Assembly: GCF_042466415.1 (NCBI RefSeq)
Contig: NZ_JAXHCH010000002.1
Span: 806,001 to 870,000 of the forward strand
From: Albirhodobacter sp042466415
GTDB taxonomy: Bacteria > Pseudomonadota > Alphaproteobacteria > Rhodobacterales > Rhodobacteraceae
DNA: 64,000 bases
Direction: 5' to 3'
The translations under genes and the position numbers were made by a program. Positions within the stretch are counted from its first letter, which is position 1. Each line of letters starts with the position of its first letter. The notes below the pieces were generated by a model. That model had not been told where the DNA came from, ran no database searches, and worked only from the letters and a program-made list of their open reading frames with translations. Positions 33,267-41,874 of this stretch are shown here, piece by piece.

Positions 33267-34478
33267 TTAGCGCGCCGAGATCGGATGCTCGAAGGCGCGG
33301 TAAAGTCCGCGCAATTCCGCCAAGCCCTTCAGCCGACCAATGGCCGGATAGCCAGGTTGCGCTGCACGGCCGATATCGTCGAGAATATCCTGACCGTGAT
33401 CAGGGCGCATCGGGATCGACCAATCGGCGCGGCCTGCCGCTTTGCGACGCGCTTCCTCCGCAACGATCTGCGCCACCATCGCGACCATATCGGTATGACC
33501 CGAAAGATGCTCGTCCTCGTAAAGCGAGTTCATGATTTCGGTGCCCTCGATCGCAACATTGCGCAGGTGCAAGAAATGCACGCGGTCACCCAAGGCCTTC
33601 ATGATGTCGACAGGGTTGTTATCGGGCCGCGCGCCGAGGCTGCCTGTGCACAAGGTTACGCCATTGGCGGGCAAATCGACGGCATTGAGGATCGTCTCGT
33701 AATGCGCCTGCGTCGACATGATCCGTGGAAGGCCCAAAAGCGGGAAGGGCGGATCATCCGGATGACAGCAAAGACGCATCCCGAGATCTTGCGCCATCGG
33801 AGCAACTTCTGACAGGAAATCAATGAGGTGAGACTGAAGTTGCGCCTCATTGATCGTATCATACTCGGCCAGATGGGCGCGCACATCGTCCAAGGTGAAG
33901 CGCTCGGCCGCACCAGGCAAGCCGAAGACGACATTGCCCGCCAACTTTTGTTTCGCCGCATCATCCATCCGAGCAAATCGCGCAGCCGCCTCGGCGACAA
34001 CGCTTTCAGGGAAATCATGCGCCGCACCTTTGCGTTGCAGAATGTGGATGTCGAACGCCGCAAAATCGATCAGGTCAAACCGCATACAGCGCGCACCAGT
34101 CGGGCGTTCCCACGACAGATCGGTGCGAGTCCAATCGAGCACAGGCATGAAATTGTAGCAAATCACCTCGATTCCCGCATCCGAGAGGTTTTTCATCGAA
34201 GTCTTCCAGTGAGCGATATGGGTTTTCCAATCGCCTTTCTGCTTTTTGATGTCCTCCGAGACGGGCAGGGATTCGACGACATCCCAAGTCAATGGCGAGG
34301 GACGTCCATCAGCGCGGGTCGCGATTTCTGTCTTGCGCTGCGCAATGTCTTGCGGCGACCAGATCGCGCCCGTGGGCAAATGATGTAGCGCCGAAACAAC
34401 GCCCTCTACGCCCGCCTGCATCATATCGTCGATTCCGACGAGATCTTTCGGGCCGAACCAACGCCATGTCTGCCGCAT
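33267..34478 (-). CDS. uxuA: Mannonate dehydratase
   Basis: UxuA dehydrates D-mannonate to 2-keto-3-deoxygluconate in hexuronate breakdown. The 403-residue protein starts MRQTWRWFGPKDLVGIDDMMQAGVEGVVSALHH and carries the family's CYNFMPVLDWTRTDL segment, LCCHPDDPPFPLLGLPRI (metal-binding Cys and His) and GDRVHFLHLRNV. Length and start fit the family. It is divergent from a GntR regulator and next to a TRAP transporter and a zinc dehydrogenase, forming a sugar-acid locus. No uxuB or uxaC is present in this window. Confidence 0.94.
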   Translation of the reverse strand: MRQTWRWFGPKDLVGIDDMMQAGVEGVVSALHHLPTGAIWSPQDIAQRKTEIATRADGRPSPLTWDVVESLPVSEDIKKQKGDWKTHIAHWKTSMKNLSDAGIEVICYNFMPVLDWTRTDLSWERPTGARCMRFDLIDFAAFDIHILQRKGAAHDFPESVVAEAAARFARMDDAAKQKLAGNVVFGLPGAAERFTLDDVRAHLAEYDTINEAQLQSHLIDFLSEVAPMAQDLGMRLCCHPDDPPFPLLGLPRIMSTQAHYETILNAVDLPANGVTLCTGSLGARPDNNPVDIMKALGDRVHFLHLRNVAIEGTEIMNSLYEDEHLSGHTDMVAMVAQIVAEEARRKAAGRADWSIPMRPDHGQDILDDIGRAAQPGYPAIGRLKGLAELRGLYRAFEHPISAR

Positions 34479-34616
34479 AAATTGTCTCCTTTGATAGCCT
34501 GCCCAGTGCGGGTTGCCTCGTATTTCCCTCTCGGGCTGATGAAAACTATCATGCGACTTCGTGGTTGACTAGTATGGAAGTTGAATGCTACCGATTTTCA
34601 CCAAGGGGAGGACGCG

Positions 34617-35351
34617 ATGCAGGCCGATTGGATTACAACAGAAACGGTAGATCTGACAGGCCCTGTGGGGCCGCAACTTCTTGCGGCGTTGCGGGCGGCG
34701 ATTATTCGCAATCAACTCTCCCCCGGGGCCCGGATTTCCGAGGCTGAAATCGGCGCGCGGTTCGGATTGAGCCGTCAGCCCGTTCGCGAAGCGTTTATCA
34801 AGCTCGCGGAGGAGGGCTTACTTGAAGTACGCCCCCAGCGCGGCACATTTGTACGCAAAGTGTCGATGGAGGCCGTCTTGGATGCCCGGTTTGTGCGAGA
34901 GGCGGTCGAAGCCGATATCGTCAAACTTTGCGCCGTCGAGGCGCCTGTTTCGCTCATCGCGACGTTGCGCGAGCAGATCGAGGCGCAGCGGAAAGTTGCG
35001 CGGAGCGATGATCCGCAGGCGCGCAGCGATGGGTTTGTGCCCCTTGATGATCTCTTTCACCGCAGTTTGGCCGAGGGCGCGGGGCGTGCCAACGCTTGGG
35101 CGGTGGTTGACGGGATGAAAAGCCAGATGGACCGTGTGCGGCAATTGGCCGTCGCCGCGACTGATCTGGGGCCGCTGATTGCACAACACCAAGCCGTTGT
35201 TGATGCGATTGAGGCGCGCGATCCCGAGAAGGCAGAGAAAGCAATGCGCGGGCATTTGCAGATGATCTTGACCGATCTCCCGGCAATCCGCGCCGCTTTT
35301 CCTCAATATTTTGAGGGAAGTACGATGGGCGGGGCAAACGAGCCGCGCTGA
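34617..35351 (+). CDS. GntR family transcriptional regulator (FCD domain)
   Basis: The 244-residue protein has a GntR winged helix in residues 15-75 (ISEAEIGARFGLSRQPVREAFIKLAEEGLLEVRPQRGTFV) and an all-helical FCD ligand-binding domain (DARFVREAVEADIVKL, FHRSLAEGAG, HQAVVDAIEARDPEKAEKAM). Such proteins often bind a sugar acid and repress a neighbouring catabolic operon. The location between uxuA and the TRAP genes suggests it senses a uronate or aldonate; that is inference. The ATG at 34617 has a strong GGGGAGG site 7-8 bases upstream. Confidence 0.9.
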   Translation: MQADWITTETVDLTGPVGPQLLAALRAAIIRNQLSPGARISEAEIGARFGLSRQPVREAFIKLAEEGLLEVRPQRGTFVRKVSMEAVLDARFVREAVEADIVKLCAVEAPVSLIATLREQIEAQRKVARSDDPQARSDGFVPLDDLFHRSLAEGAGRANAWAVVDGMKSQMDRVRQLAVAATDLGPLIAQHQAVVDAIEARDPEKAEKAMRGHLQMILTDLPAIRAAFPQYFEGSTMGGANEPR

Positions 35352-35375
35352 ATTTAAGTCAATAGGGAGGAAACC

Positions 35376-36353
35376 ATGACTATGACCACTAAGATGAAAA
35401 CGCTGCTTTTGTCGGGGATCGCTTTGGCCGCGATGACGACGGGAAGCTTCGCGGCGGATGTGACGCTCAAACTGGGCCATCCGGCGAATGAGGATAACAC
35501 ATGGCATCTCGCTTCGGTAAAATTTGCCGAGGAAGTCGCGTCTCTGACCGACGGGCGTGTAGAAGTGCAGGTCTACCCGAACGAGACTTTGGGTAAGGAA
35601 ATGGACGTGATCAACGGGATGCAACTTGGCACCGCTGATCTGACGATCACGGGTGAGTCTTTGCAAAACTGGGCGCCTATGGCGGCTTTGTTGGCTGTGC
35701 CTTACGGATATAAGTCCTTGGAAGATATGGATTCCCAAGCCTCCGGCGACTTGGGCGCGCGGATCGAGGCGCAGATCGTGGAGACGGTCGGAATTCGTCC
35801 CATCACCTATTTCGCCCGCGGTCCACGCAATTTGACCTCGAACCGTCCGATCACGACGCCGGACGATCTGAACGGCTTGAAAATGCGCGTTCCGAATGTG
35901 CCGCTGTTCTTGAACGTCTGGAAGGCACTCGGGGCAAACCCGACGCCGATGGCCTTCTCGGAGGTCTTCACTTCGTTGCAAAACGGCACGATTGAGGCGC
36001 AGGAAAATCCTCTCGCCCTGATTAAATCGGCCAACTTCAATGAAGTGCAGAAATATATCAACAAGACGGAGCATGTGCGGAGCTGGATCTACCTCGCGAT
36101 CTCTGAAATGTCGTGGGAAAAGCTGTCTGAGGAAGATCAGGTGGCGGTGATGAAGGCGGCATCGCGCGCGCAAGCCTTTGAGCGTGAAGCGTTTATGACG
36201 GAAGAAGCAGAGCTCGTAACCGAGCTTGAGGGCAAGGGTGTTGAGTTCGTCGAAGTCGACAGCGAAGCCTTTGCTGCTGCTGCGAAAGAGGCAGTTCTGT
36301 CCTCGGTGGCTGATGATATCAAGCCCGATGTTGAAGCCCTGTTTAACCGCTAA
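35376..36353 (+). CDS. TRAP transporter solute-binding protein (DctP family)
   Basis: The 325-residue protein has a signal peptide (residues 1 to about 26, ending SFA|ADV) and the DctP fold. Characteristic segments are KLGHPANEDNTWHLASVKFAEEV, VYPNETLGKEMDVINGMQLG, the conserved carboxylate-binding Arg region in KMRVPNVPLFLNVWKALGAN, and NGTIEAQENPLALI. It delivers an organic acid to the DctQM membrane pair in a sodium-dependent importer. GGGAGG precedes the start. Together with uxuA it likely binds a sugar acid. Confidence 0.92.
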   Translation: MTMTTKMKTLLLSGIALAAMTTGSFAADVTLKLGHPANEDNTWHLASVKFAEEVASLTDGRVEVQVYPNETLGKEMDVINGMQLGTADLTITGESLQNWAPMAALLAVPYGYKSLEDMDSQASGDLGARIEAQIVETVGIRPITYFARGPRNLTSNRPITTPDDLNGLKMRVPNVPLFLNVWKALGANPTPMAFSEVFTSLQNGTIEAQENPLALIKSANFNEVQKYINKTEHVRSWIYLAISEMSWEKLSEEDQVAVMKAASRAQAFEREAFMTEEAELVTELEGKGVEFVEVDSEAFAAAAKEAVLSSVADDIKPDVEALFNR

Positions 36354-36364
36354 GGCGTAAGGGT

Positions 36365-36394
36365 CATCGGGGCGGCGAGGGTGCTGCCCCGATG
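36365..36394 (+). terminator. Attenuator-like hairpin between binding protein and membrane genes
   Basis: A 12-base-pair stem CATCGGGGCGGC / GCTGCCCCGATG (one G-T pair) with a 6-base loop is followed by CGTTTTG. It lies directly after the binding-protein stop, where partial termination or 3'-end protection would give more binding protein than permease. Confidence 0.7.
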
Positions 36395-36461
36395 CGTTTT
36401 GCGAGCGTGCGATGTGACCATGCACGCTTTGATTTCGATCGTACAACATAAGGCGGGCGCC

Positions 36462-36962
36462 ATGACGCGGCTCATCTCGATACTAACCAGCGCCGCGCGG
36501 ATCGCGACGGGGCTTTGTTTTGGCGTGATCATCATCGCCGTGATTTTGCAACTTCTTGGCCGGTCTGGGGTGATCCCGAGTGTGATTTGGACCGAAGAAT
36601 TAACGCGGTTTGCGTTGCTTTGGCTGGTCGCGTTCGGCGCGGGGCTTGGGCTGCGATCCGGCGATTTGGTGAATGTCGATTTGGTCTGCGAGGCATTGCC
36701 CAAGCGCGGCCCGTGGATTTTGCGTCTTATCGCGGCGGCGGTGACGGCGGTGTTCGGGCTGATGCTGGTGTCGCCTGCATGGCTTTATACCTCGATTGGG
36801 GCGCGACAGACCGCGCCTGCTTTAGGGATCAAAATGGATTGGATTCATGCCTCGTCGATGGTTGCCCTCTTGCTGCTCGGCGTTTTCGCCGCGCTGAGAG
36901 TTGTTGCGATGCTGACAGGCGATGAAGACGGATTGCCCCATCGCGGGCCGGAGGATTTCTAA
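36462..36962 (+). CDS. TRAP transporter small membrane subunit (DctQ family)
   Basis: The 166-residue protein has four predicted membrane helices and the DctQ core (WTEELTRFALLWLVAFGAGLGLRSG followed by VNVDLV). It partners the DctM subunit. I placed the start at the ATG at 36462, preceded by AAGG; a longer frame from 36381 adds residues that cross the attenuator-like hairpin. The stop overlaps the next start (TAATG), showing coupled translation. Confidence 0.88.
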   Translation: MTRLISILTSAARIATGLCFGVIIIAVILQLLGRSGVIPSVIWTEELTRFALLWLVAFGAGLGLRSGDLVNVDLVCEALPKRGPWILRLIAAAVTAVFGLMLVSPAWLYTSIGARQTAPALGIKMDWIHASSMVALLLLGVFAALRVVAMLTGDEDGLPHRGPEDF

Positions 36963-38239
36963 TGGGATTGACGATACTTTTGGGCCTGTTCGTCCTTGGG
37001 CTGATCATTGGTCTGCCTGTTGCGGTGACGCTTGGCGTGTCTTCGGCCGCCTATCTTTGGTTCGCGGGGATCCCGTTGGTGACGATCCCGCAAAAGATGT
37101 ATGCGGGGATGGATAGCTTCGTTCTGCTGTGCATTCCGGGGTTCATTCTGGCCGGGAACCTGATGAATGCTGGCGGCATCACCACACGGATCGTGCGTCT
37201 GGCGCAAGCGATGGTGGGCTGGATGCGCGGCGGTTTGGGCCTGACGAATGTCGCGGCCTCGATGTTGTTTGGTGGCATCTCGGGCACGGCGGCGGCGGAT
37301 GCGGCCTCGATCGGGGGGATGATGATCCCTGGGATGAAGAAAGCGGGATATCCCGTTGATTTCTCTGCTGCAATCACGGCAGCCTCGTCCACTGTCGGGC
37401 CTATTATTCCACCCTCTGTGCCGATGATTATCGTGGGCACACTGTCGGGAATTTCTGTCGGCAAGATGTTCATCGCAGGCGCCATTCCTGGCCTTTTGAT
37501 GGGCGGCGCGATGATGGTGACGGCATGGGTGATTGCAAAGCGTCGTAACTTCCCACGTCAGCCTTGGATGGGCTGGGGCGAGTTGGTGCGCGCCTTCATG
37601 GGGTCGTTCTGGGCGGTGATGATGACCGTTTTGATCATCGGTGGGATGCTTTCGGGCTTTGCGACACCGACGGAGACGGCAATCGTCGCATCGGTCTATG
37701 CCTTCGTAGTTGGCGTGTTTGTTTATCGCGGTTTGGGGCTGAAGGATGTCCCGAAGATTCTGATGGACAGCGCAGTTTCCGCCGCCGCGATCTTGCTTTT
37801 GGTTGGCCTTGCCAATGTGTTTGGTTGGATTTTGGTTTCCGAAAAAATTCCGCAGATGATTGCCGAAGGTGTTTTGTCGATCACCACCAACAAGTTCCTC
37901 GTCATCTTGCTGATTAACTTGGTTCTTTTGTTCGTCGGCATGTTTATGGAAACGATCGCCGCGTTGATCATCTTGTTTGTTCCTCTGCTTGCATTGGCGC
38001 AGGGCGTTGGCATTGATCCGCTGCATTTCGCGACCTTCGCCGTGCTCAACTTGATGATCGGTCTGACCACACCTCCTGTTGGGGTTTGCCTGTTCATCTG
38101 TGCTGGGATCGGGCGGATCTCGCTTGTCCAAATCACGCGGGCGATCTGGCCGTTCATTCTGACCAATATCGCCGTCTTGATGCTGGTGTCTTACGTGCCG
38201 TTCTTCAGCACTTGGCTCCCTAATCTCTTGTCGAATTAA
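36962..38239 (+). CDS. TRAP transporter large membrane subunit (DctM family)
   Basis: The 425-residue protein has about a dozen membrane spans and typical DctM motifs (GMDSFVLLCIPGFILAGNLMN, ISGTAAADAASIGGMMIPGM, SSTVGPIIPPSVPMIIVG, GLTTPPVGVCLFICAGIG). It forms the transport channel of the importer. It follows the small subunit with overlapping stop and start, and is followed by the dehydrogenase 13 bases later, so all four genes are one operon. Confidence 0.94.
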   Translation: MGLTILLGLFVLGLIIGLPVAVTLGVSSAAYLWFAGIPLVTIPQKMYAGMDSFVLLCIPGFILAGNLMNAGGITTRIVRLAQAMVGWMRGGLGLTNVAASMLFGGISGTAAADAASIGGMMIPGMKKAGYPVDFSAAITAASSTVGPIIPPSVPMIIVGTLSGISVGKMFIAGAIPGLLMGGAMMVTAWVIAKRRNFPRQPWMGWGELVRAFMGSFWAVMMTVLIIGGMLSGFATPTETAIVASVYAFVVGVFVYRGLGLKDVPKILMDSAVSAAAILLLVGLANVFGWILVSEKIPQMIAEGVLSITTNKFLVILLINLVLLFVGMFMETIAALIILFVPLLALAQGVGIDPLHFATFAVLNLMIGLTTPPVGVCLFICAGIGRISLVQITRAIWPFILTNIAVLMLVSYVPFFSTWLPNLLSN

Positions 38240-38252
38240 TTGGAGCGTATCG

Positions 38253-39347
38253 ATGAAATCTGAAGACCAGATGAAGATCGTGCGTCTGCATCAGCAAAAT
38301 GATTTGCGGATTGAGCAGATGGAGGCGCCGCAAACGGTGTCTGCTGGCGAAGTGCTCATTGGGGTTGAGGCCGTTGGGTTTTGCGGGTCCGATTTGCATT
38401 ATCACTCGCAAGGCGGCATCGGGACGATCCGCGTGCGCGAGCCGATTATCTTGGGGCATGAAGCCTCGGGCAGGGTGCTGGCATTGGGCGACGGGGTGAC
38501 GACGGGCGCGGATGGTACGCCGTTGCAAGTGGGCGATCTTGTCGCGCTTAACCCGTCGCATCCTTGCCATGAGTGTCGGTTTTGCAAAGCCGGCACGCCG
38601 CATCATTGCACGGCGATGCGGTTCAAAGGGTCCGCGATGTTTTTGCCGCACGAACAAGGGTTTATGCGAAGCCGCCTGTCGATTGAGGCGGCCCAATGTT
38701 ACAAAATCGCGGAGGGCGTGCCAGCAACGGTAGCGGCCTTGGCCGAACCTCTGGCCGTTTGTCGGCGCGCTGTGACCCGCGCGATGGAGATCGCAGGACC
38801 GATCACGGGAAAACGTGTTTTGGTGACCGGAGCCGGGCCTATCGGTGTTCTTTGCGCAGCCCTCGCACGGCATTTCGGGGCACTTGAGGTCGTCGTCACC
38901 GATTTGCAAGATGCGCCGCTCGCTGTCGCGGGCGCCCTAGGGGCGACAAAAGTCGTGAATGTCGCGCGCGATGCGGATCGCATGGCGGAGTATAGCGCGG
39001 AGAAAGGGCAGTTCGATCTCGTGTTCGAGTGTTCCGCGGCCGAGCCGGCCTTGCGGATGGCGATCAGTGCGACGCGGCCCATGGGGACGATCGTACAGGT
39101 TGGCGTGATGGGCGATACGCCTTTGCCGTTCAATATGGTTGTGGCAAAGGAAATCAATCTGATTGGAACGCATCGCTTTGATAAAGAGTTCGGGCAGGCG
39201 GTCGCGCTGATCAACGCGTCCGCGCTGGGGGGCGCGGAAGGGTTGGCGCCGATGATCACCCATGTGATGCGTGTCGATCAAGCGGATGAGGCCATTGCGA
39301 TTGCGTCTGATCGCACGCAGGCAGTGAAAGTTCAGATTAACTTCTGA
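38253..39347 (+). CDS. Zinc-dependent L-idonate/L-gulonate 5-dehydrogenase-type enzyme
   Basis: The 364-residue medium-chain dehydrogenase has the catalytic zinc site (GFCGSDLHYH and GHEASG), a structural zinc site CHECRFCKAGTPHHC and the NAD-binding loop VTGAGPIGVLCAAL. It most resembles L-idonate 5-dehydrogenase (IdnD). In TRAP loci with mannonate dehydratase, related enzymes oxidise L-gulonate to fructuronate, which would fit the pathway here. Which substrate applies cannot be decided from sequence. GGAG lies 8 bases before the start. A terminator follows. Confidence 0.82.
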   Translation: MKSEDQMKIVRLHQQNDLRIEQMEAPQTVSAGEVLIGVEAVGFCGSDLHYHSQGGIGTIRVREPIILGHEASGRVLALGDGVTTGADGTPLQVGDLVALNPSHPCHECRFCKAGTPHHCTAMRFKGSAMFLPHEQGFMRSRLSIEAAQCYKIAEGVPATVAALAEPLAVCRRAVTRAMEIAGPITGKRVLVTGAGPIGVLCAALARHFGALEVVVTDLQDAPLAVAGALGATKVVNVARDADRMAEYSAEKGQFDLVFECSAAEPALRMAISATRPMGTIVQVGVMGDTPLPFNMVVAKEINLIGTHRFDKEFGQAVALINASALGGAEGLAPMITHVMRVDQADEAIAIASDRTQAVKVQINF

Positions 39348-39356
39348 CCGACCAAG

Positions 39357-39400
39357 CCACCCCAGATTCCTACAATTTTAGGAATTTGGGGTGGGTATTT
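39357..39400 (+). terminator. Rho-independent terminator of the TRAP/dehydrogenase operon
   Basis: The arms CCACCCCAGATTCCT and AGGAATTTGGGGTGG (39357-39394) pair except for a two-base internal mismatch, and are followed by TATTTTCG. It closes the sugar-acid operon. Confidence 0.85.
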
Positions 39401-39522
39401 TCGTTAATAAAATCAATACGATGCGGGTTTTTTTAGGGGCATATTAAGAATGGCTGCAAATTTCCAATCGCCCTTTGTGAATTGGTAACGCGGCCTTAAC
39501 CCTAGACGGTCATCTTCGCCTC

Positions 39523-39762
39523 ATGACCCAATCACATCTCGCGCAAGCGCCCGAAATCTCACGTTACTCCAATGCGAGCCTCCTGCTGTGGCGCGAGGCG
39601 AAGCTGGGAGTTGTTGTTCAATATGGCCGCGTCAACGGCATAAGCCTCGATGACGAGGCAATGCTTGACTTGGAATGGATCGCTGCAAGCGTAGCGCCTC
39701 ATTTGGCCAAGATGGAGCCACCAAACAAATGCAAGCGCCCTCGTCCGCGCCTGATCACTTGA
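39523..39762 (+). CDS. Small hypothetical protein (uncertain)
   Basis: A 79-codon frame (MTQSHLAQAPEISRYSNASL...) has plausible amino acid composition but no ribosome binding site, no recognised domain and no operon partner. Its last codons overlap one arm of an inverted repeat that probably belongs to the terminator of the convergent glucosylglycerate operon. It may be real or a chance frame. Confidence 0.33.
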   Translation: MTQSHLAQAPEISRYSNASLLLWREAKLGVVVQYGRVNGISLDDEAMLDLEWIAASVAPHLAKMEPPNKCKRPRPRLIT

Positions 39763-39798
39763 GCCGCCAGCCTGAGGGGCTACGCGAAGGACGAGGGC
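39737..39798 (-). terminator. Long-loop inverted repeat after the glucosylglycerate operon
   Basis: A perfect 10-base inverted repeat (GCCCTCGTCC at 39737-39746 and GGACGAGGGC at 39789-39798) encloses 42 bases that contain a further short hairpin. On the minus strand it follows the synthase stop and is followed by a T-rich GCATTTGTTTGG. It is a plausible terminator. Confidence 0.5.
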
Positions 39799-39807
39799 AT
39801 TTGGCGA

Positions 39808-41022
39808 TCAATCTGCCATGTCGTTTGCGACCGCCTGAGCAAGACGCGGCATTAGATCGGCATCTGCGGCTTGCACGCGACTCCAGTTCGGGATGAACGG
39901 CGTTTCCATAGGGTTTTCCAAGAAAAGATTGCCCGCCTCTACGATGTTGCGCGCAAAAAGTTCGACAGTGCGTTCCTCGACGTGACGATCCACGCTCAAA
40001 CCATTCATTCGTGCGTCGTTATAATACATCTCCATCAAATCCAGCGCACAACGGAAATACGTCGCCTTCAATGTGCGGAAGGTTTCATTCGAGAAAACCA
40101 CACCATCCGTCGCGAGTTTGCGGAAGATCGCTTTTGAGATATCCGTCGACATGCGCGACAGGCCGGTTGTGGCATCCTCTTCCGAGACAGGCTGGTGTTT
40201 GTGGTCGTATCGATCAGAAATGTCGACCTGTGCAACGGCATTGCGCGACAAATTCCGCCAGACTTCCGAGAGAACTCCAATTTCGAGCCCCCAATCTGAC
40301 GGGATGCGCATATCGGGAACGATCGAAGTTCGCATCGCGAACTCGCCCGCGAGCGGGTAGCGGAACGCGTGGAGGTAATCGATATAATCATGCTGTCCCA
40401 ACACTTTGGAAAGCGAGATCAAGAGGGGCGTGACCAAAAGGCGTGTGACGCGCCCGTTAAGTTTTCCGTCGGCAATTCTAGGGTAGTAGCCCTTGGAAAA
40501 CTGATAGGGGAATCCGGGATGAACGACTGGGTAGATCAATCGGACAAGCATATCCCGCGTGTAGGTTTTGATATCACAGTCGTGCAAGGCAATGACTTCG
40601 GAGTTCCGTGACGCGAGCGCGTACCCCATGCAATACCAAACATTTCGGCCCTTACCCGGCTCGGTTGGGGAAAGCCCCGCCGCCTGAAGATCGGCGTCGA
40701 TTGCCCGCAATCGCGCACCGTCGTTCCACAAGACGTCGTGTCGCTGAGGTAAAACGGAGAAATACTGCTTCGCATGGCGGTATTGGTCGGCATCTGCACG
40801 GTCTAGACCAATGACGATGTGATTGAGGAACTTCGCGCCTTTGAGCTGCTCGACAATTCCGGCCAAGGCATCGGTCTCCAGTTCGGAGTAGAGCGAAGGA
40901 AGGATCAAGGTCGTCCGGCGGGTTTCAGACATGACTTCAAGTTTGCGTTCCAACTCGCGCGGGTCGGTCTGGTTGAGGGAATGCAGCGTTGCTACGCTGC
41001 CGTTTTGATGGAAATCGGCCAT
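39808..41022 (-). CDS. gpgS: Glucosyl-3-phosphoglycerate synthase (GT81 type)
   Basis: This enzyme joins NDP-glucose to 3-phosphoglycerate, the first step in making the compatible solute glucosylglycerate. The 404-residue protein has a GT-A fold: TTLILPSLYSELETDALAGI, the GLDRADADQ segment, GKGRNVWYCMGYALA, the metal-binding ALHDCDI and PSDWGLEIGVLSEVWRN. It is the last gene of a three-gene operon with a phosphatase and a GH13 phosphorylase. AGGAGG precedes its start, 9 bases after the phosphatase stop. A mannosyl version of the reaction cannot be excluded, but the phosphorylase next door favours glucose. Confidence 0.8.
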   Translation of the reverse strand: MADFHQNGSVATLHSLNQTDPRELERKLEVMSETRRTTLILPSLYSELETDALAGIVEQLKGAKFLNHIVIGLDRADADQYRHAKQYFSVLPQRHDVLWNDGARLRAIDADLQAAGLSPTEPGKGRNVWYCMGYALASRNSEVIALHDCDIKTYTRDMLVRLIYPVVHPGFPYQFSKGYYPRIADGKLNGRVTRLLVTPLLISLSKVLGQHDYIDYLHAFRYPLAGEFAMRTSIVPDMRIPSDWGLEIGVLSEVWRNLSRNAVAQVDISDRYDHKHQPVSEEDATTGLSRMSTDISKAIFRKLATDGVVFSNETFRTLKATYFRCALDLMEMYYNDARMNGLSVDRHVEERTVELFARNIVEAGNLFLENPMETPFIPNWSRVQAADADLMPRLAQAVANDMAD

Positions 41023-41031
41023 GAAAGCCTC

Positions 41032-41874
41032 CTAATCTGTCAAATGTTCGAGGTGGTCGAGCATGAATTTCGCCCACCCCTCGGGGCCCTCACACGGGGC
41101 GCGCTGAAAAGCTTGAGTCTTCATGTCCAAGTTATCCGCTTGGGCGGGGTTGGGGATAATTACCCCGATATCGCAAGCGCCCAGCATCGCGAGATCGTTC
41201 GGGGCATCGCCCAACGCGATGCTGCGCGCTTGTGGCGCAAGACGCGCCTTGATCGTCGCGATTTGGTCAGCCTTCGTCGCGCCTTTTGAGAGAGTTAAGA
41301 ACCGCCCGCCTTGTGTTACCGACACTCCTTGCTCTGCCAGTTCTGCAATGAAACGCGCACGCTCAAAAGGAGTTCCCGAAAAAATCCCGGGCTCGGAGAA
41401 TTGCCGCGCTTTCGCGGCGCGCGCACCCGACACCGACAGGCCCGTCAAGTGTGCCACGCCGGCATCGTCGAGATCATTAAACCCCTCATAAAGGGTGCGC
41501 ATTGACGGCGTAATACGGTTTAGCGCCGCAATGATATCGGCATAATCACCCGAGGTGGTAGTTTCAGTGTCTAAGGTGTTGTTTTCAGGTAGTAATCCTG
41601 CGCCATTCTCGACGATCGCGGGGCAGTGCGAAAAGCCCATTTCCTCGCGCAATGGGGCAATTTCTTGCGCTGTTTTGGACGAGGCGAGGATCAACGGAAT
41701 ATTGCGCCTGCGGAGTGCCTCTAGCGCAGGGCGCGCCGCCTCCCATGAATAGGTATCATGATCGAGTAAGGTTCCGTCGAGATCTGAAAACACGATTAAT
41801 GCGGGATGAGTGCTCAATGAACGCTCATTTTCGCCAGTCCGTACCGGCAAAGGGCCGGATGTGGGGTCGTTCAT
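41032..41874 (-). CDS. Glucosyl/mannosyl-3-phosphoglycerate phosphatase (HAD-IIB)
   Basis: The 280-residue HAD phosphatase removes the phosphate from glucosyl-3-phosphoglycerate. Motif I is FSDLDGTLLDHDTYSWE, motif II includes LASSKTAQEI, the mannosyl-phosphoglycerate phosphatase mark AIVENGAGLL is present, and motif III/IV is IALGDAPNDLAML. The start ATG at 41874 overlaps the stop of the upstream phosphorylase (ATGA), so I prefer it to a longer frame. It stands between phosphorylase and synthase in the operon. Confidence 0.85.
   Translation of the reverse strand: MNDPTSGPLPVRTGENERSLSTHPALIVFSDLDGTLLDHDTYSWEAARPALEALRRRNIPLILASSKTAQEIAPLREEMGFSHCPAIVENGAGLLPENNTLDTETTTSGDYADIIAALNRITPSMRTLYEGFNDLDDAGVAHLTGLSVSGARAAKARQFSEPGIFSGTPFERARFIAELAEQGVSVTQGGRFLTLSKGATKADQIATIKARLAPQARSIALGDAPNDLAMLGACDIGVIIPNPAQADNLDMKTQAFQRAPCEGPEGWAKFMLDHLEHLTD

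Noticed and set aside
34550..34590. A possible GntR operator between uxuA and the regulator.
   Set aside because: Only a weak, gapped palindrome (ACTTC...GAAGT) is visible; it cannot be told from chance.
36959..38131. A 390-codon minus-strand frame opposite dctM.
   Set aside because: Shadow of a conserved membrane protein gene; the product is a low-complexity His/Arg/Asn/Asp-rich string.
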